In this document: piece after piece, positions 43,375-51,232 of the stretch | Position numbering within the stretch: position 1 is the first letter of the stretch | How the letters are laid out: the number at the start of each line of letters is the position of its first letter | Origin: Emticicia sp. CRIBPO | Lineage (GTDB): Bacteria; Bacteroidota; Bacteroidia; Cytophagales; Spirosomataceae | Direction: 5' to 3' | DNA: 64,000 nucleotides | Assembly (NCBI RefSeq): GCF_009905725.1 | Contig: NZ_JAAAKV010000006.1 | Coordinates: forward strand, 124,001 to 188,000 | The notes under the pieces: model-generated | What the model saw: only the letters and a program-made list of their open reading frames with translations | What the model was told of the DNA's origin: nothing | Databases searched by the model: none | Program-made: the position numbers and the translations under genes

Positions 43375-44127
43375 TTATTTTTTTATGTACTCATAACCGC
43401 TGACGGCCCCGCTGGCCGAAATACGCTTGACGGCATAACCGTCGCTGTTGTATTCATAAGTGTAAGTATAAACTGTGCTGATCCCCGCGGCATTGGTATA
43501 GGTGTCGGTGGTGAAATTATTGACACTGTTGACGGCCACAGAAAAGCCCGGAACAAAGGCAGACTGGGCAGATTTTTTATCATCAAACCCGCTGTAAACA
43601 TCCCTGAACGAAAGGACGTTGCTGCTGTTGAACCGTTCTCTTTTCACAACATTATTACCATCAGACGATAAAGTATAAACATCTGAAAACTGCAGCACCC
43701 CGGCCCCGTTTTTATAGGAAACGGTCACCTGGGTGGGTGTATACTGGAAGGTATAGGAGGACGTTACTGCCCCGTTGCTGACGTTAGTTTCCTCTTCATA
43801 TTCCATTTTACCCTCGCTGTTATACACATTCCTGATTTTCAGATCTGCCCTGGCGGCATCCTTGTAATCAATGACGGCCCCGGTAACACGCCCTTTGGCA
43901 TCCAGTTCCTTCACCAGGAAGCTAAATGAAGGGTTGCTGCTTTCATTGCTGCTGGCAAATGCCACCCCGGTAAGATTGTTCTTTTCATCGTAAGTCCAGG
44001 TGCGGGTGCCTGTACTCTGAAAGATCTCTTTCGTTAAATAGATTTTCTGTGGTTCGGGATCCTCCCCTTTCTTTTTGCAGGAGAATATGGCCAGTGCAAG
44101 GCAAATGATGATTATACTTCGTTTCAT
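43375..44127 (-). CDS. Lipoprotein with YD-repeat-like beta structure
   Basis: 250 aa with lipoprotein signal MKRSIIIICLALAIFSC. The body alternates short strands of the type YDEKNNLTGVAF, YNSEGKMEYEE, FQYTPTQVTVSY and YEYNSDGYAVKRI, resembling YD/RHS-like repeats or DUF4595-like lipoproteins. It starts 46 bp downstream of the PLAT-like gene and ends 10 bp before the OmpA gene start. Function unknown. Confidence 0.75.
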   Translation of the reverse strand: MKRSIIIICLALAIFSCKKKGEDPEPQKIYLTKEIFQSTGTRTWTYDEKNNLTGVAFASSNESSNPSFSFLVKELDAKGRVTGAVIDYKDAARADLKIRNVYNSEGKMEYEEETNVSNGAVTSSYTFQYTPTQVTVSYKNGAGVLQFSDVYTLSSDGNNVVKRERFNSSNVLSFRDVYSGFDDKKSAQSAFVPGFSVAVNSVNNFTTDTYTNAAGISTVYTYTYEYNSDGYAVKRISASGAVSGYEYIKK

Positions 44128-44173
44128 TGTATGATTTTTTTATGATTTAAAAGCTTTGTGTTTTGACCGGGGA

Positions 44174-45091
44174 CTAAAACCTGAAGGTCTTCTTTCTCGT
44201 GTCTCCGGTAAAGTGATGCACCGGCTTACCCTCTTTGTCCAGTATTACCGTTTCCACGCCATTGACCACGATTGTGACTTTAAACTTATCGAGGTACCAG
44301 TTGTCTGCAGCAAAACCGCCTCCTCCGGTGTGCCGCACGTCAATACTTTCAATGTTATGGATGTCGGTATTCGGGGGTAATATTTTCTGGTAATTCGTGG
44401 TTGAAAAATTCCTCCAGTTACGGCCGTTATTTACGTTAGACAACATCGTGACATCCGCCGAATTCCTGTACCTGATCACCATGTCCACATTGTCATCACC
44501 TCCTCGGAGGTCATCGCCGCCCGTTCCAAAGAGGGCTTTCAGGGTGATCGTGGGCAAAGTTTCCGAACCCGAAACAAGCACGGGAGCAACAACGGCAAAA
44601 GACTTTGAATAGCCCTTTTCCTGTCCGTCGGAAGGCCCCCTGTTTTCATACACAAACCGGAACAAAGCCTTTCCGCCTGTGCCTTGCTGATTAACGATAT
44701 TATAAATAAGGGTACTCCCACCTCTCACGATATTCGCTGTGGCCACCAGCTTTTGCAGATTCCAGTTATCTGCTACGGAAGCCTCCAGGTTATTCAGAGA
44801 AGCCCCTGCCCTGCGGTGAAGCTGTATTTCTTTAATTTGAGTAACGATAGTCGTCTGATCCAGTGCCACCCTTATCCTGCGTACAGAATTATTAGGCCAG
44901 GTCGCTCTGCCGTTGGCATTCAGCATGACGACATCGGGTTTGCCTTGTATCAGGATGCGTATCTCAAGGCCGTTCTGAAAGTCACGGTGGGCTAAGTCGT
45001 CAGCACCTGTCGTGATTTCCAGCTCTACAAAACTTTGTGCCTTACTGATCACAGAGCATGCCATCAGGATCACTAAAAGAGTATTTTTCAT
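44174..45091 (-). CDS. Secreted protein with two PLAT-like domains
   Basis: 305 aa with signal peptide MKNTLLVILMACSVISKAQ. Two copies of one module: TTGADDLAHRDF (27-38) through ADNWNLQKLVAT (107-118), and TGGDDLRGGDDNV (190-202) through ADNWYLDKFKVT (262-273). The pattern (TGGDD opening, ADNW-x-L/D-K-x-x-V-T closing) resembles PLAT/LH2 beta sandwiches, which bind lipids or proteins. This is pattern-based inference. Third gene of the secreted-protein run. Confidence 0.75.
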   Translation of the reverse strand: MKNTLLVILMACSVISKAQSFVELEITTGADDLAHRDFQNGLEIRILIQGKPDVVMLNANGRATWPNNSVRRIRVALDQTTIVTQIKEIQLHRRAGASLNNLEASVADNWNLQKLVATANIVRGGSTLIYNIVNQQGTGGKALFRFVYENRGPSDGQEKGYSKSFAVVAPVLVSGSETLPTITLKALFGTGGDDLRGGDDNVDMVIRYRNSADVTMLSNVNNGRNWRNFSTTNYQKILPPNTDIHNIESIDVRHTGGGGFAADNWYLDKFKVTIVVNGVETVILDKEGKPVHHFTGDTRKKTFRF

Positions 45092-45116
45092 TGCATTATT
45101 TATTATAAACCCCTGC

Positions 45117-45944
45117 TTACTTTTTATCAGAAAACTGCATCACAAAATCCTGCCTGCAGGTTTTGCCGTTAAGCGAATATTTAACCCCGATACTCACAGA
45201 CCTGAACTTCCCTTCCACCTTCGGAACGATCGGCTTATCGGTCTCAAACTGGGCCTGGAAAGGAGCCTCTCCCCTGAGCCCTATAGCCAGGGCAGGGTTT
45301 AAAACTGCGTCCATCAGCGTGATGGATTCAACTGCCAGGCTGCATTTTGATTTGTTGTAGACGTTGGTATTTAAAACATAAGCATTCTGCCCCTGGATCA
45401 GACTTTTCCTGACAGAAACTGACCCGGCCACCAGGATACTGTTAATGCCATTCTCAGCCACACAATCACACTGACGGGGTTTTGGCCTGACATTGATGAC
45501 CGTTTCCCTGTAACATACCTGGTCCCTGATCAGACCTGGGTCAATGTCTGTCCTCGAAACGGCAGTTACTTTAAGCGTAACCCTGTAGGCCCTGTCAGAC
45601 CTGGGAAAGGCATAAGAAAACTGAGGGGCTGTTTCGGAAGACTGTTCGTGTACATAACGCCTGTCGGTTTGGTCATAAACCGAGATGAGGTAGACGTTCT
45701 TACAGGTGGGTTTCAGATTGGGGGTATTCACAAACTTAAACCAGACTTCCCTTTCCGCTTCTGGGCTTATTTCAATGCCGTTGGCCAGGTTAATCACATT
45801 AAAATTGATGGTAGCGGTAGTTTTACCACTGGCGTGCAGGTAGTTGACCGGGGCGTTTTCATCTGTAAAGCAGCCGCAACGCTGGGCATTTACCATAGTT
45901 GTTGAGAAACAAAGGGCGAGAAAGACAATGACGGTTGTTTTCAT
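45117..45944 (-). CDS. Secreted Cys-containing hypothetical protein
   Basis: 275 aa, signal peptide MKTTVIVFLALCFSTTMVNAQ. The mature protein begins RCGCFTDENAP and has a mid-protein RQCDCVAENG, so two Cys pairs may mark the starts of two similar halves: VNYLHASGKTTATINFNVIN and INSILVAGSVSVRKSLIQGQ sit at equivalent places. I recognise no family; an internally duplicated beta-rich exported protein is likely. Confidence 0.7.
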   Translation of the reverse strand: MKTTVIVFLALCFSTTMVNAQRCGCFTDENAPVNYLHASGKTTATINFNVINLANGIEISPEAEREVWFKFVNTPNLKPTCKNVYLISVYDQTDRRYVHEQSSETAPQFSYAFPRSDRAYRVTLKVTAVSRTDIDPGLIRDQVCYRETVINVRPKPRQCDCVAENGINSILVAGSVSVRKSLIQGQNAYVLNTNVYNKSKCSLAVESITLMDAVLNPALAIGLRGEAPFQAQFETDKPIVPKVEGKFRSVSIGVKYSLNGKTCRQDFVMQFSDKK

Positions 45945-45969
45945 TTTTGTATTGGTTTTAGTGGCTAAA

Positions 45970-46938
45970 TCAGTTGAGCGGTGTAGTGGTATCGACCCTG
46001 AAATGCACCCTGATGTTATGGCGACCTACCTCACCGGTAGCGAAGATGTTTGCCCCCTCAGGAGCCCCTGCGGTCGTCAGATACGGCCCCACGACCAGCT
46101 GGCGGCCCAGGGCGGCATTGGCATAGGTTGGTATATCGTTGAGATTGATGACGACGCTTCTGGCCCCGTTCATTTTTTCATTCCATGTAAAATCAGTGGC
46201 TAAATCACTTTGTTTGTGGGCAGATCCCAGGTCGGTGTCTACGAGGATAAAAATCCGGCCTTCATTGAATGCTTTCTCGCTGACAATGAACTGTTCCCAC
46301 TGCCTGCCTCTGCTAAGCGGGGAGATCACCGGGTCCAGGATGACGGGGACGGGGCTGTTATTGAACACGTAATTGGTTAACCTGCTGATGGTTCGCGGAG
46401 GGTTCGAAAAAACCAGGGCAGAGTAGCCGTTGTAAGCTGCAATATGACCACGATTGATATGGGCTCCGGGAATCATCTCTCCGTCAGACGCCTTTTTCTC
46501 CTGCACCCTCAGGGTCACATTTCCATAAAACTTAGTACAGTCGTTGTTATGGACATTAGAGGAAATTCCGTTAAAACCGACACTGATGCTCTTGGCTTTC
46601 TGCACCTCCACCCCGCATATCTTGTAAATGCCTTTGGCATTGGAATTGGGAATTTGTCCGTAAACCGTTACTTCAGGGTTAAATTCCGCACAACTTTTGA
46701 CGATGGCCACATAACCGGGAGCCACCTTGATGGATGTGCGGGTTGAATTCGTAAATTCAGGAGAGGCCGTTGCCGGATAATAAGTCTTTTTATTTCCCTG
46801 GAAATCGGGCTGGTCATAGATCTCTACCCATCCGGCAGTCAGGGCCTGGCCCGCACCGGGGATTCTTGAAATCTGAGAGAATGCACCGTAATTCAGGCAC
46901 AGCAGCAGGAAAAGGAGGCACTTGAGGTTTTTCATCAT
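45970..46938 (-). CDS. Secreted protein with beta/gamma-crystallin-like motif
   Basis: 322 aa, signal peptide MMKNLKCLLFLLLCLNYGAFSQ. Residues ~37-90 have the crystallin Greek-key pattern (WVEIYDQPDFQGNKKTYYPA, then TSIKVAPGYVAIV). In microbial relatives such motifs bind Ca2+ or stabilise secreted folds. The C-terminal half (VFNNSPVPVILDPVISPLS, DIPTYANAALGRQLVVGPY) is unassigned. First gene of the five-gene run; 200 bp separate it from the kinase on the other strand. Confidence 0.75.
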   Translation of the reverse strand: MMKNLKCLLFLLLCLNYGAFSQISRIPGAGQALTAGWVEIYDQPDFQGNKKTYYPATASPEFTNSTRTSIKVAPGYVAIVKSCAEFNPEVTVYGQIPNSNAKGIYKICGVEVQKAKSISVGFNGISSNVHNNDCTKFYGNVTLRVQEKKASDGEMIPGAHINRGHIAAYNGYSALVFSNPPRTISRLTNYVFNNSPVPVILDPVISPLSRGRQWEQFIVSEKAFNEGRIFILVDTDLGSAHKQSDLATDFTWNEKMNGARSVVINLNDIPTYANAALGRQLVVGPYLTTAGAPEGANIFATGEVGRHNIRVHFRVDTTTPLN

Positions 46939-47139
46939 TTTTTGGGTTTTGTAGTATCTGTTTTTGTTGGAAATAAGTAAGGTTTGTTGCCTGCCGGTAG
47001 CTTTCAGCCGCTTGATGAATACATTGAAGTGTTGCCGGTGGCTATGACTTTACAAAGGTGGGCCGTAAAAAAACAAGAGTAAATACCATAATAAGGTGAT
47101 TTTTTATGTAGATTCGGGGATGAAATAGATCCAGATCCT

Positions 47140-48456
47140 ATGACATTGACACTTCCCCACCTTTTTATGATTTCGTTTCTGAGTGTATTGCTGTTTCAAT
47201 GTGCATTCAGCATTGTTCAGTTGAGCATTCACAAACGCCGCGAGTATTTTTACTACACTTTATATTTGTGGCTGCTGTTCGTTAACTTTTCAGTAAACTT
47301 TTACTTTACCTTATACCCCATTCCCGACTGGGAGGTTAATTACCTGCGGTCTTTTTTTGGTCTGCCGGTCAATTATCTCATTTATGTCTTTTACCTTCTT
47401 TTTATTTACGAGTACCTCCAGCTTCCCGACACCGCTCCCAGGTTTGCCAGGGAAATCATCATATTCGTTTATTTCAATTTATTCATTTCGGTCATCACAG
47501 GTGTGTTCTTCTGCCTGTACCCGCAATGGCCGCAGGGAATCATCATTCCCTTGTTATTCATCTCATTTTTAGGTATTCTTTACCCTATTCTCAGAGTCTG
47601 GCAGCAAAGACTGAAACTCTACCGTTATGTCCTTATCGGTTGCACCGTCCTGGCAGTCGGCTATCTGTGCAGTTTTATGTTGTCTATTTCCAACGGCTAT
47701 ATGGGCACCTCCTATGACACCGATTTTCCTACTTACATTGGTGTGCTGGTCGAAATATTCTATTTTAACTATGCCCTTCAGTACAAGACCAACTGGCTGG
47801 AGAAGCAGATATTATTAAAGGAAATTGAAAACCAGAAAAACATTGAAGAAGAACACCGCAGGCTGTCGGCCGACCTGCACGACGAAGTAGGCAGCACACT
47901 CAGCAGCATTCAGATCATGAGCGTATTGTCCGAAAAACAGCTGCAGAAAAACCCGAAAGAGGTGGAAAGGTTGCTTAATCTTATCACTTACCAGTCAGAC
48001 AAAATGAACCACACCCTGAGTGACATTGTCTGGGGTTTGCGAACCGATGTTGATAAAATCGAAGACCTGAACGCCCGGATGTATGAGGTGTTGACTTATA
48101 CCCTGGAGTCGGCAGATATTGCTTACAGCATCACCCCGCTTACGAGCGGAGCCCATAAGCAACTGACCTCCCTCCAAAGGCGTAGTATTTTGCTGGCTTT
48201 TAAAGAGGCCATCAACAACATTCTGAAATACTCACACGCCAAAAACGTGACCATCAGTCTGGAAATCGTGGCGGGGCAGTTCATTCTTACGATCAAAGAC
48301 GACGGTGTCGGATTCGAAGTGGAGCAGGACTTGTGGACCGGAAACGGGTTGAGAAACATGCAATACCGCATGCAGGAAATCGGGGGAGCGTGTGAAATAA
48401 TTTCCAGAAAGACACTGGGAACCACCATCACTTATACTTTTCCCCTGGCCGGTTAG
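47140..48456 (+). CDS. NarX-type membrane sensor histidine kinase
   Basis: 438 aa. The N-terminal half has about six membrane helices (residues ~8-30, 37-58, 75-95, 105-127, 133-152, 162-182). A short coiled linker precedes the HisKA_3 dimerisation domain, with phospho-acceptor His247 in ADLHDEVGSTLSS. The HATPase domain has AFKEAINNILKYSHAKN and DGVGFEV...GNGLRNMQYR. It should phosphorylate NarL/LuxR regulators. The nearest, at 48453-49103, is convergent and overlaps its stop by 4 bp, which is unusual for cognate pairs. Confidence 0.92.
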   Translation: MTLTLPHLFMISFLSVLLFQCAFSIVQLSIHKRREYFYYTLYLWLLFVNFSVNFYFTLYPIPDWEVNYLRSFFGLPVNYLIYVFYLLFIYEYLQLPDTAPRFAREIIIFVYFNLFISVITGVFFCLYPQWPQGIIIPLLFISFLGILYPILRVWQQRLKLYRYVLIGCTVLAVGYLCSFMLSISNGYMGTSYDTDFPTYIGVLVEIFYFNYALQYKTNWLEKQILLKEIENQKNIEEEHRRLSADLHDEVGSTLSSIQIMSVLSEKQLQKNPKEVERLLNLITYQSDKMNHTLSDIVWGLRTDVDKIEDLNARMYEVLTYTLESADIAYSITPLTSGAHKQLTSLQRRSILLAFKEAINNILKYSHAKNVTISLEIVAGQFILTIKDDGVGFEVEQDLWTGNGLRNMQYRMQEIGGACEIISRKTLGTTITYTFPLAG

Positions 48457-49103
48457 ACAATCTTATGGGCCATGGCTTTGTACACTGCTTCTGTAGCACT
48501 GTTGACCTGTAGTTTTTTATAAATCTTCTTGATGTGCGTCCGTACCGTTTCGATAGAGATAAAAAGCTCCCCGGCAATCATCTTGTAGCTTTTCCCGAGC
48601 ACCAGCAATCGTAATAATTCTACTTCCCGCTTACTCAGATTCTCATCATTATGGGTCGCTATGCTGGTGTTTTTGGGAAACAACTGCAGTATTTTTTTGG
48701 CTACAGAGCTGGTCATCGGGGCCCCGCCGTCAAAAACATCCTTGATCATTTCTATGAGCATGTCGGGTTTTGTTTTTTTGAGGATATAGCCCGAAGCTCC
48801 GGCACAGATGGACTGATAGATATTGTCATCGTCTTCAAAAACCGTGAGCATGATGACGGGCAGGTCATAAAACACCGAACGTATGATTTTGACGGCCTCT
48901 ACGCCATTGATGCCCGGCATATCAATATCCATCAGGATCAATGCGGGTTTTAGAAGCTCTATGTCTTTCAATACATTCCTGGGATTGGGAAAGGAGGCCG
49001 ACACTTCGAAGGTTTCATCCAGAACCAATAAACTGGCGATGCTGTCCCTCATCATTTCATTATCGTCATAAATGATTATTCTGTGTGCCGGTGTATTATT
49101 CAT
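48453..49103 (-). CDS. NarL/LuxR-family response regulator
   Basis: About 216 aa from the ATG at 49103; the upstream extension lacks receiver character. The receiver domain has phospho-acceptor Asp59 in ILMDIDMPG and Lys in ILKKTKPDM. The LuxR HTH has NLSKREVELLRLLVLGKSYK followed by ETVRTHIKKIYKKLQVNS. It is convergent with the kinase at 47140 and strongly similar to the regulator at 63259-63888, so they are paralogues. A repeat-rich gap lies upstream. Confidence 0.93.
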   Translation of the reverse strand: MNNTPAHRIIIYDDNEMMRDSIASLLVLDETFEVSASFPNPRNVLKDIELLKPALILMDIDMPGINGVEAVKIIRSVFYDLPVIMLTVFEDDDNIYQSICAGASGYILKKTKPDMLIEMIKDVFDGGAPMTSSVAKKILQLFPKNTSIATHNDENLSKREVELLRLLVLGKSYKMIAGELFISIETVRTHIKKIYKKLQVNSATEAVYKAMAHKIV

Positions 49104-49376
49104 GAGAGGGTATGCCTGGTCTGCAGAAGGTTTTCCTGATGAACCGGCAATAAGATTAAATATTAACAATCTGAACTTACAATCAAATGTAATAAACAAT
49201 TGAATTTAATCCCATACCATATTCGTGGTATTCTGACCTGAATTAGATATTGAAAGCTGACTTTGAGCCAGAACTGACAAAGACGACGAAAAAGAATAAA
49301 AAACTAATGAACCATCCTGCGGAACGCCACCCCGGTGAAAAATTCTCTGTTTGAATAAAACTGAGAATTAAATCAA

Positions 49377-49422
49377 CATTAAGAAGTTAAGCTCATTAAG
49401 GATACATGAAGCCAATCGACGA
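49377..49422 (+). repeat. ATTAAGAAG-type repeat, fourth copy
   Basis: Same element as 35742 and 41787, here followed directly by the GATAACGG repeat rather than by a hairpin element. Confidence 0.8.
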
Positions 49423-49428
49423 CTTTGT

Positions 49429-49481
49429 GATAACGGTTCTCGGCAGCTACGCTGTCAAACTTCGAACTCCCGTTCCCGTTT
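49429..49481 (+). repeat. GATAACGGTTCTCGG repeat, copy 3
   Basis: Matches 35380-35432 and 35601-35653 with a few substitutions, same orientation. Confidence 0.8.
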
Positions 49482-49592
49482 GTGCTCGAACTGACAGGGA
49501 TGGGGAGGGCTCAAACTGACAATATAAAGAGACTCGAACGAACAAAGAGGAAGACGAAGAAAAAGAATAAAAGACTAATGAACATCCATACC

Positions 49593-49675
49593 AAAATTCT
49601 CTGTTTGAGCAAAGCCTAAAATTCCCAATGCTAAAATCTAAGCACTTAATTTTAGGATTTGTGAGTTATAATTTT
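49593..49675 (+). repeat. Covarying hairpin element, copy D
   Basis: Inner arms CCTAAAATT/AATTTTAGG: again different from A/B and C yet fully paired. The outer arm has one mismatch (ATAATTTT). Confidence 0.8.
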
Positions 49676-49688
49676 GAATGTTTTTTTG

Positions 49689-49712
49689 TTACTTTTTTTC
49701 AAAAAAAAGTAA
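49689..49712. terminator. TTACTTTTTTT-type terminator hairpin after copy D
   Basis: TTACTTTTTTT and AAAAAAAGTAA arms around CA, placed 13 bp after copy D as in copy C. Confidence 0.6.
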
Positions 49713-49784
49713 GGCGAGAAGAGGTATAGCGAAGAAAACGATATTCGAAGAAAAAACATGATTCTGTACCCCCTTTAAAAAACT

Positions 49785-49816
49785 AAACACTCTCCTCAGA
49801 AACTAAGGGAGTGTTT
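49785..49816. repeat. Twin hairpin 1 (loop CAGAAACTA)
   Basis: Stem AAACACTCTCCT/AGGGAGTGTTT with one bulge; same stem type and loop core as 49899-49929. Confidence 0.7.
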
Positions 49817-49898
49817 ATCGTCAACTCCTCAAAACCTACTCTGAGAGTTAAAAACTAATATCTTATTCAAAACCGATTGGTCAGTCTTCCGGATTTAA

Positions 49899-49929
49899 AA
49901 CACTCTCCCCAGAAACTGGGGGAGTGTGT
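49899..49929. repeat. Twin hairpin 2 (loop AGAAACT)
   Basis: Stem AACACTCTCCCC/GGGGGAGTGTGT. The bases next to the loop differ from hairpin 1 but still pair. Confidence 0.7.
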
Positions 49930-49940
49930 CTTTTAACCTT

Positions 49941-49964
49941 TTAACTCTCCTGTTGAAGAGTTAA
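49941..49964. repeat. Small hairpin TTAACTCT/AGAGTTAA
   Basis: Perfect 8-bp stem with an 8-nt loop just after the twin hairpins. Confidence 0.6.
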
Positions 49965-50323
49965 CAAGCCCCTAAAAATGACTCATCTGTTTCTTAACAC
50001 TGATTTCCTGATCCAATAAGCGACATGCCGCAATTTACCCCGCTGCCCGGTGTCTCAGACGTACCGGACGGTGTTACACGGTCTCTGACCGCCGGCATCT
50101 TCCGCTTTCCCAAAAGTTGAGTACAAACATGACAATAAAAAATAAAATTAGCCCAATGCCCTTATCAGCACGCTGAATGACGGTTTTCTGATGCTTAATT
50201 TAATCTCTCCGTACCATGCGAGGCAATTGTATCGCGGTAGATACAGAGATAGGAAGCGAAAGAAGTCAATTATCTAAAGAGCAGGAAAGATATGCATTAG
50301 CTAAACTCATCCACTCCGATGCC

Positions 50324-50343
50324 AGACGTTGCCTGCAACGTCT
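50324..50343. repeat. AGACGTTGC hairpin
   Basis: Perfect 9-bp palindrome AGACGTTGC-CT-GCAACGTCT. This type recurs in many Bacteroidota and cyanobacterial genomes. Confidence 0.7.
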
Positions 50344-50390
50344 CTACAATTCAAACACTCAATCACTCCCGCCCGTGTGGAGCTCAGACT

Positions 50391-50457
50391 AGCATTCAAT
50401 CATTCAGTCATTCAGTCATTCAATCATTGAAGCATTCATTCATTGAAGCATTCAAAA
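50391..50457. repeat. Low-complexity ATTCAGTC/ATTCATTG repeats
   Basis: Roughly 8-bp imperfect tandem units directly before the LytTR regulator stop. Confidence 0.7.
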
Positions 50458-50461
50458 CTAC

Positions 50462-51232
50462 TCACCTCCCCAGCCAGTTCTTAAACTCGGAGATGCGGTC
50501 AATGCTGACATAAACTTCTTCTTTTAGCGAGGGGGCCAGCTCCAGTTTGAGCTTTGAGGCAGAAATAGCGTGAATTGAGGATATGGCGTCGAGAGAAACC
50601 AGTATGGACCTGTTGACCCGGAAAAACCGGGCCGGATCAAGCATCACAGACAGTTTGTCCAGGCTGTAATCCATGGCATAGTGTTTCCCTTCATAGGTTT
50701 TAAAAAACGTAGCCTTTTGTTCGATCAGGAAATAAGCAATTTCGCTGGTTTTTACGCTAAAAAGCTTAGGTCCTGCAGAAATCATAAAACGGTCTTTGTA
50801 AGCTTCCCGGGCGGTTTGCTGGGATAATAATGCTTTCAGGTTAGCCAGATCACCGGAAGTCTTTTTGTCTTCGTTCAATCTCCTGAATTTGTCCAGGGAA
50901 CCGGCCAGCTCACCCGGATCTATGGGTTTAAGAAGGTAATCCACGCTGTTGGTTTTAAAAGCCCTCAGCATGTATTCATTAAAAGCAGTGGTGAAAATAA
51001 TGGGAATAAACAGGTTCTGCTGTTCGATAATTTTAAAGCCCAGGTCGTCTTCCAGGTGGATATCGAGAAAGATGAGGTCCGGCTGGTCATTCAGAGGATT
51101 TTGCAAATAACGTACACTTTCACGAACCGAGGCAATGATTCCGATGACCGTTATCGACGGATCATACGAGATGATCAGCTTTTGTAACCTTTGAGCACTC
51201 AGGGATTCATCTTCAATGATGAGGACTTTCAT
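50462..51232 (-). CDS. LytTR-family response regulator
   Basis: 256 aa. Receiver domain with Asp57 in FLDIHLEDD and the LytTR receiver end (TTAFNEYMLRAFKTNSVDYL, LKP). The LytTR DNA-binding domain occupies ~residues 145-255 (YFLIEQKATFFKTYEGKHYA, FFRVNRSILVSLDAI). It overlaps by 20 bp the kinase gene encoded just upstream, so they are translated together and form a pair. The decayed copy at 21519-21732 belongs to the same family. Confidence 0.93.
   Translation of the reverse strand: MKVLIIEDESLSAQRLQKLIISYDPSITVIGIIASVRESVRYLQNPLNDQPDLIFLDIHLEDDLGFKIIEQQNLFIPIIFTTAFNEYMLRAFKTNSVDYLLKPIDPGELAGSLDKFRRLNEDKKTSGDLANLKALLSQQTAREAYKDRFMISAGPKLFSVKTSEIAYFLIEQKATFFKTYEGKHYAMDYSLDKLSVMLDPARFFRVNRSILVSLDAISSIHAISASKLKLELAPSLKEEVYVSIDRISEFKNWLGR

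Larger units (their letters stand above)
49104..50461. other. 1.36-kb repeat-rich intergenic region
   Basis: No gene supported. It holds a truncated hairpin element (49345-49372), repeat copies at 49377, 49429 and 49593, a terminator, twin hairpins at 49785 and 49899, smaller hairpins at 49941 and 50324, and an AT low-complexity run. The small frame at 50319-50513 comes from these repeats. Confidence 0.65.

Noticed and set aside
50319-50513. Small plus-strand frame before the LytTR regulator
   Set aside because: Consists of the AGACGTTGC hairpin and low-complexity ATTCA repeats.
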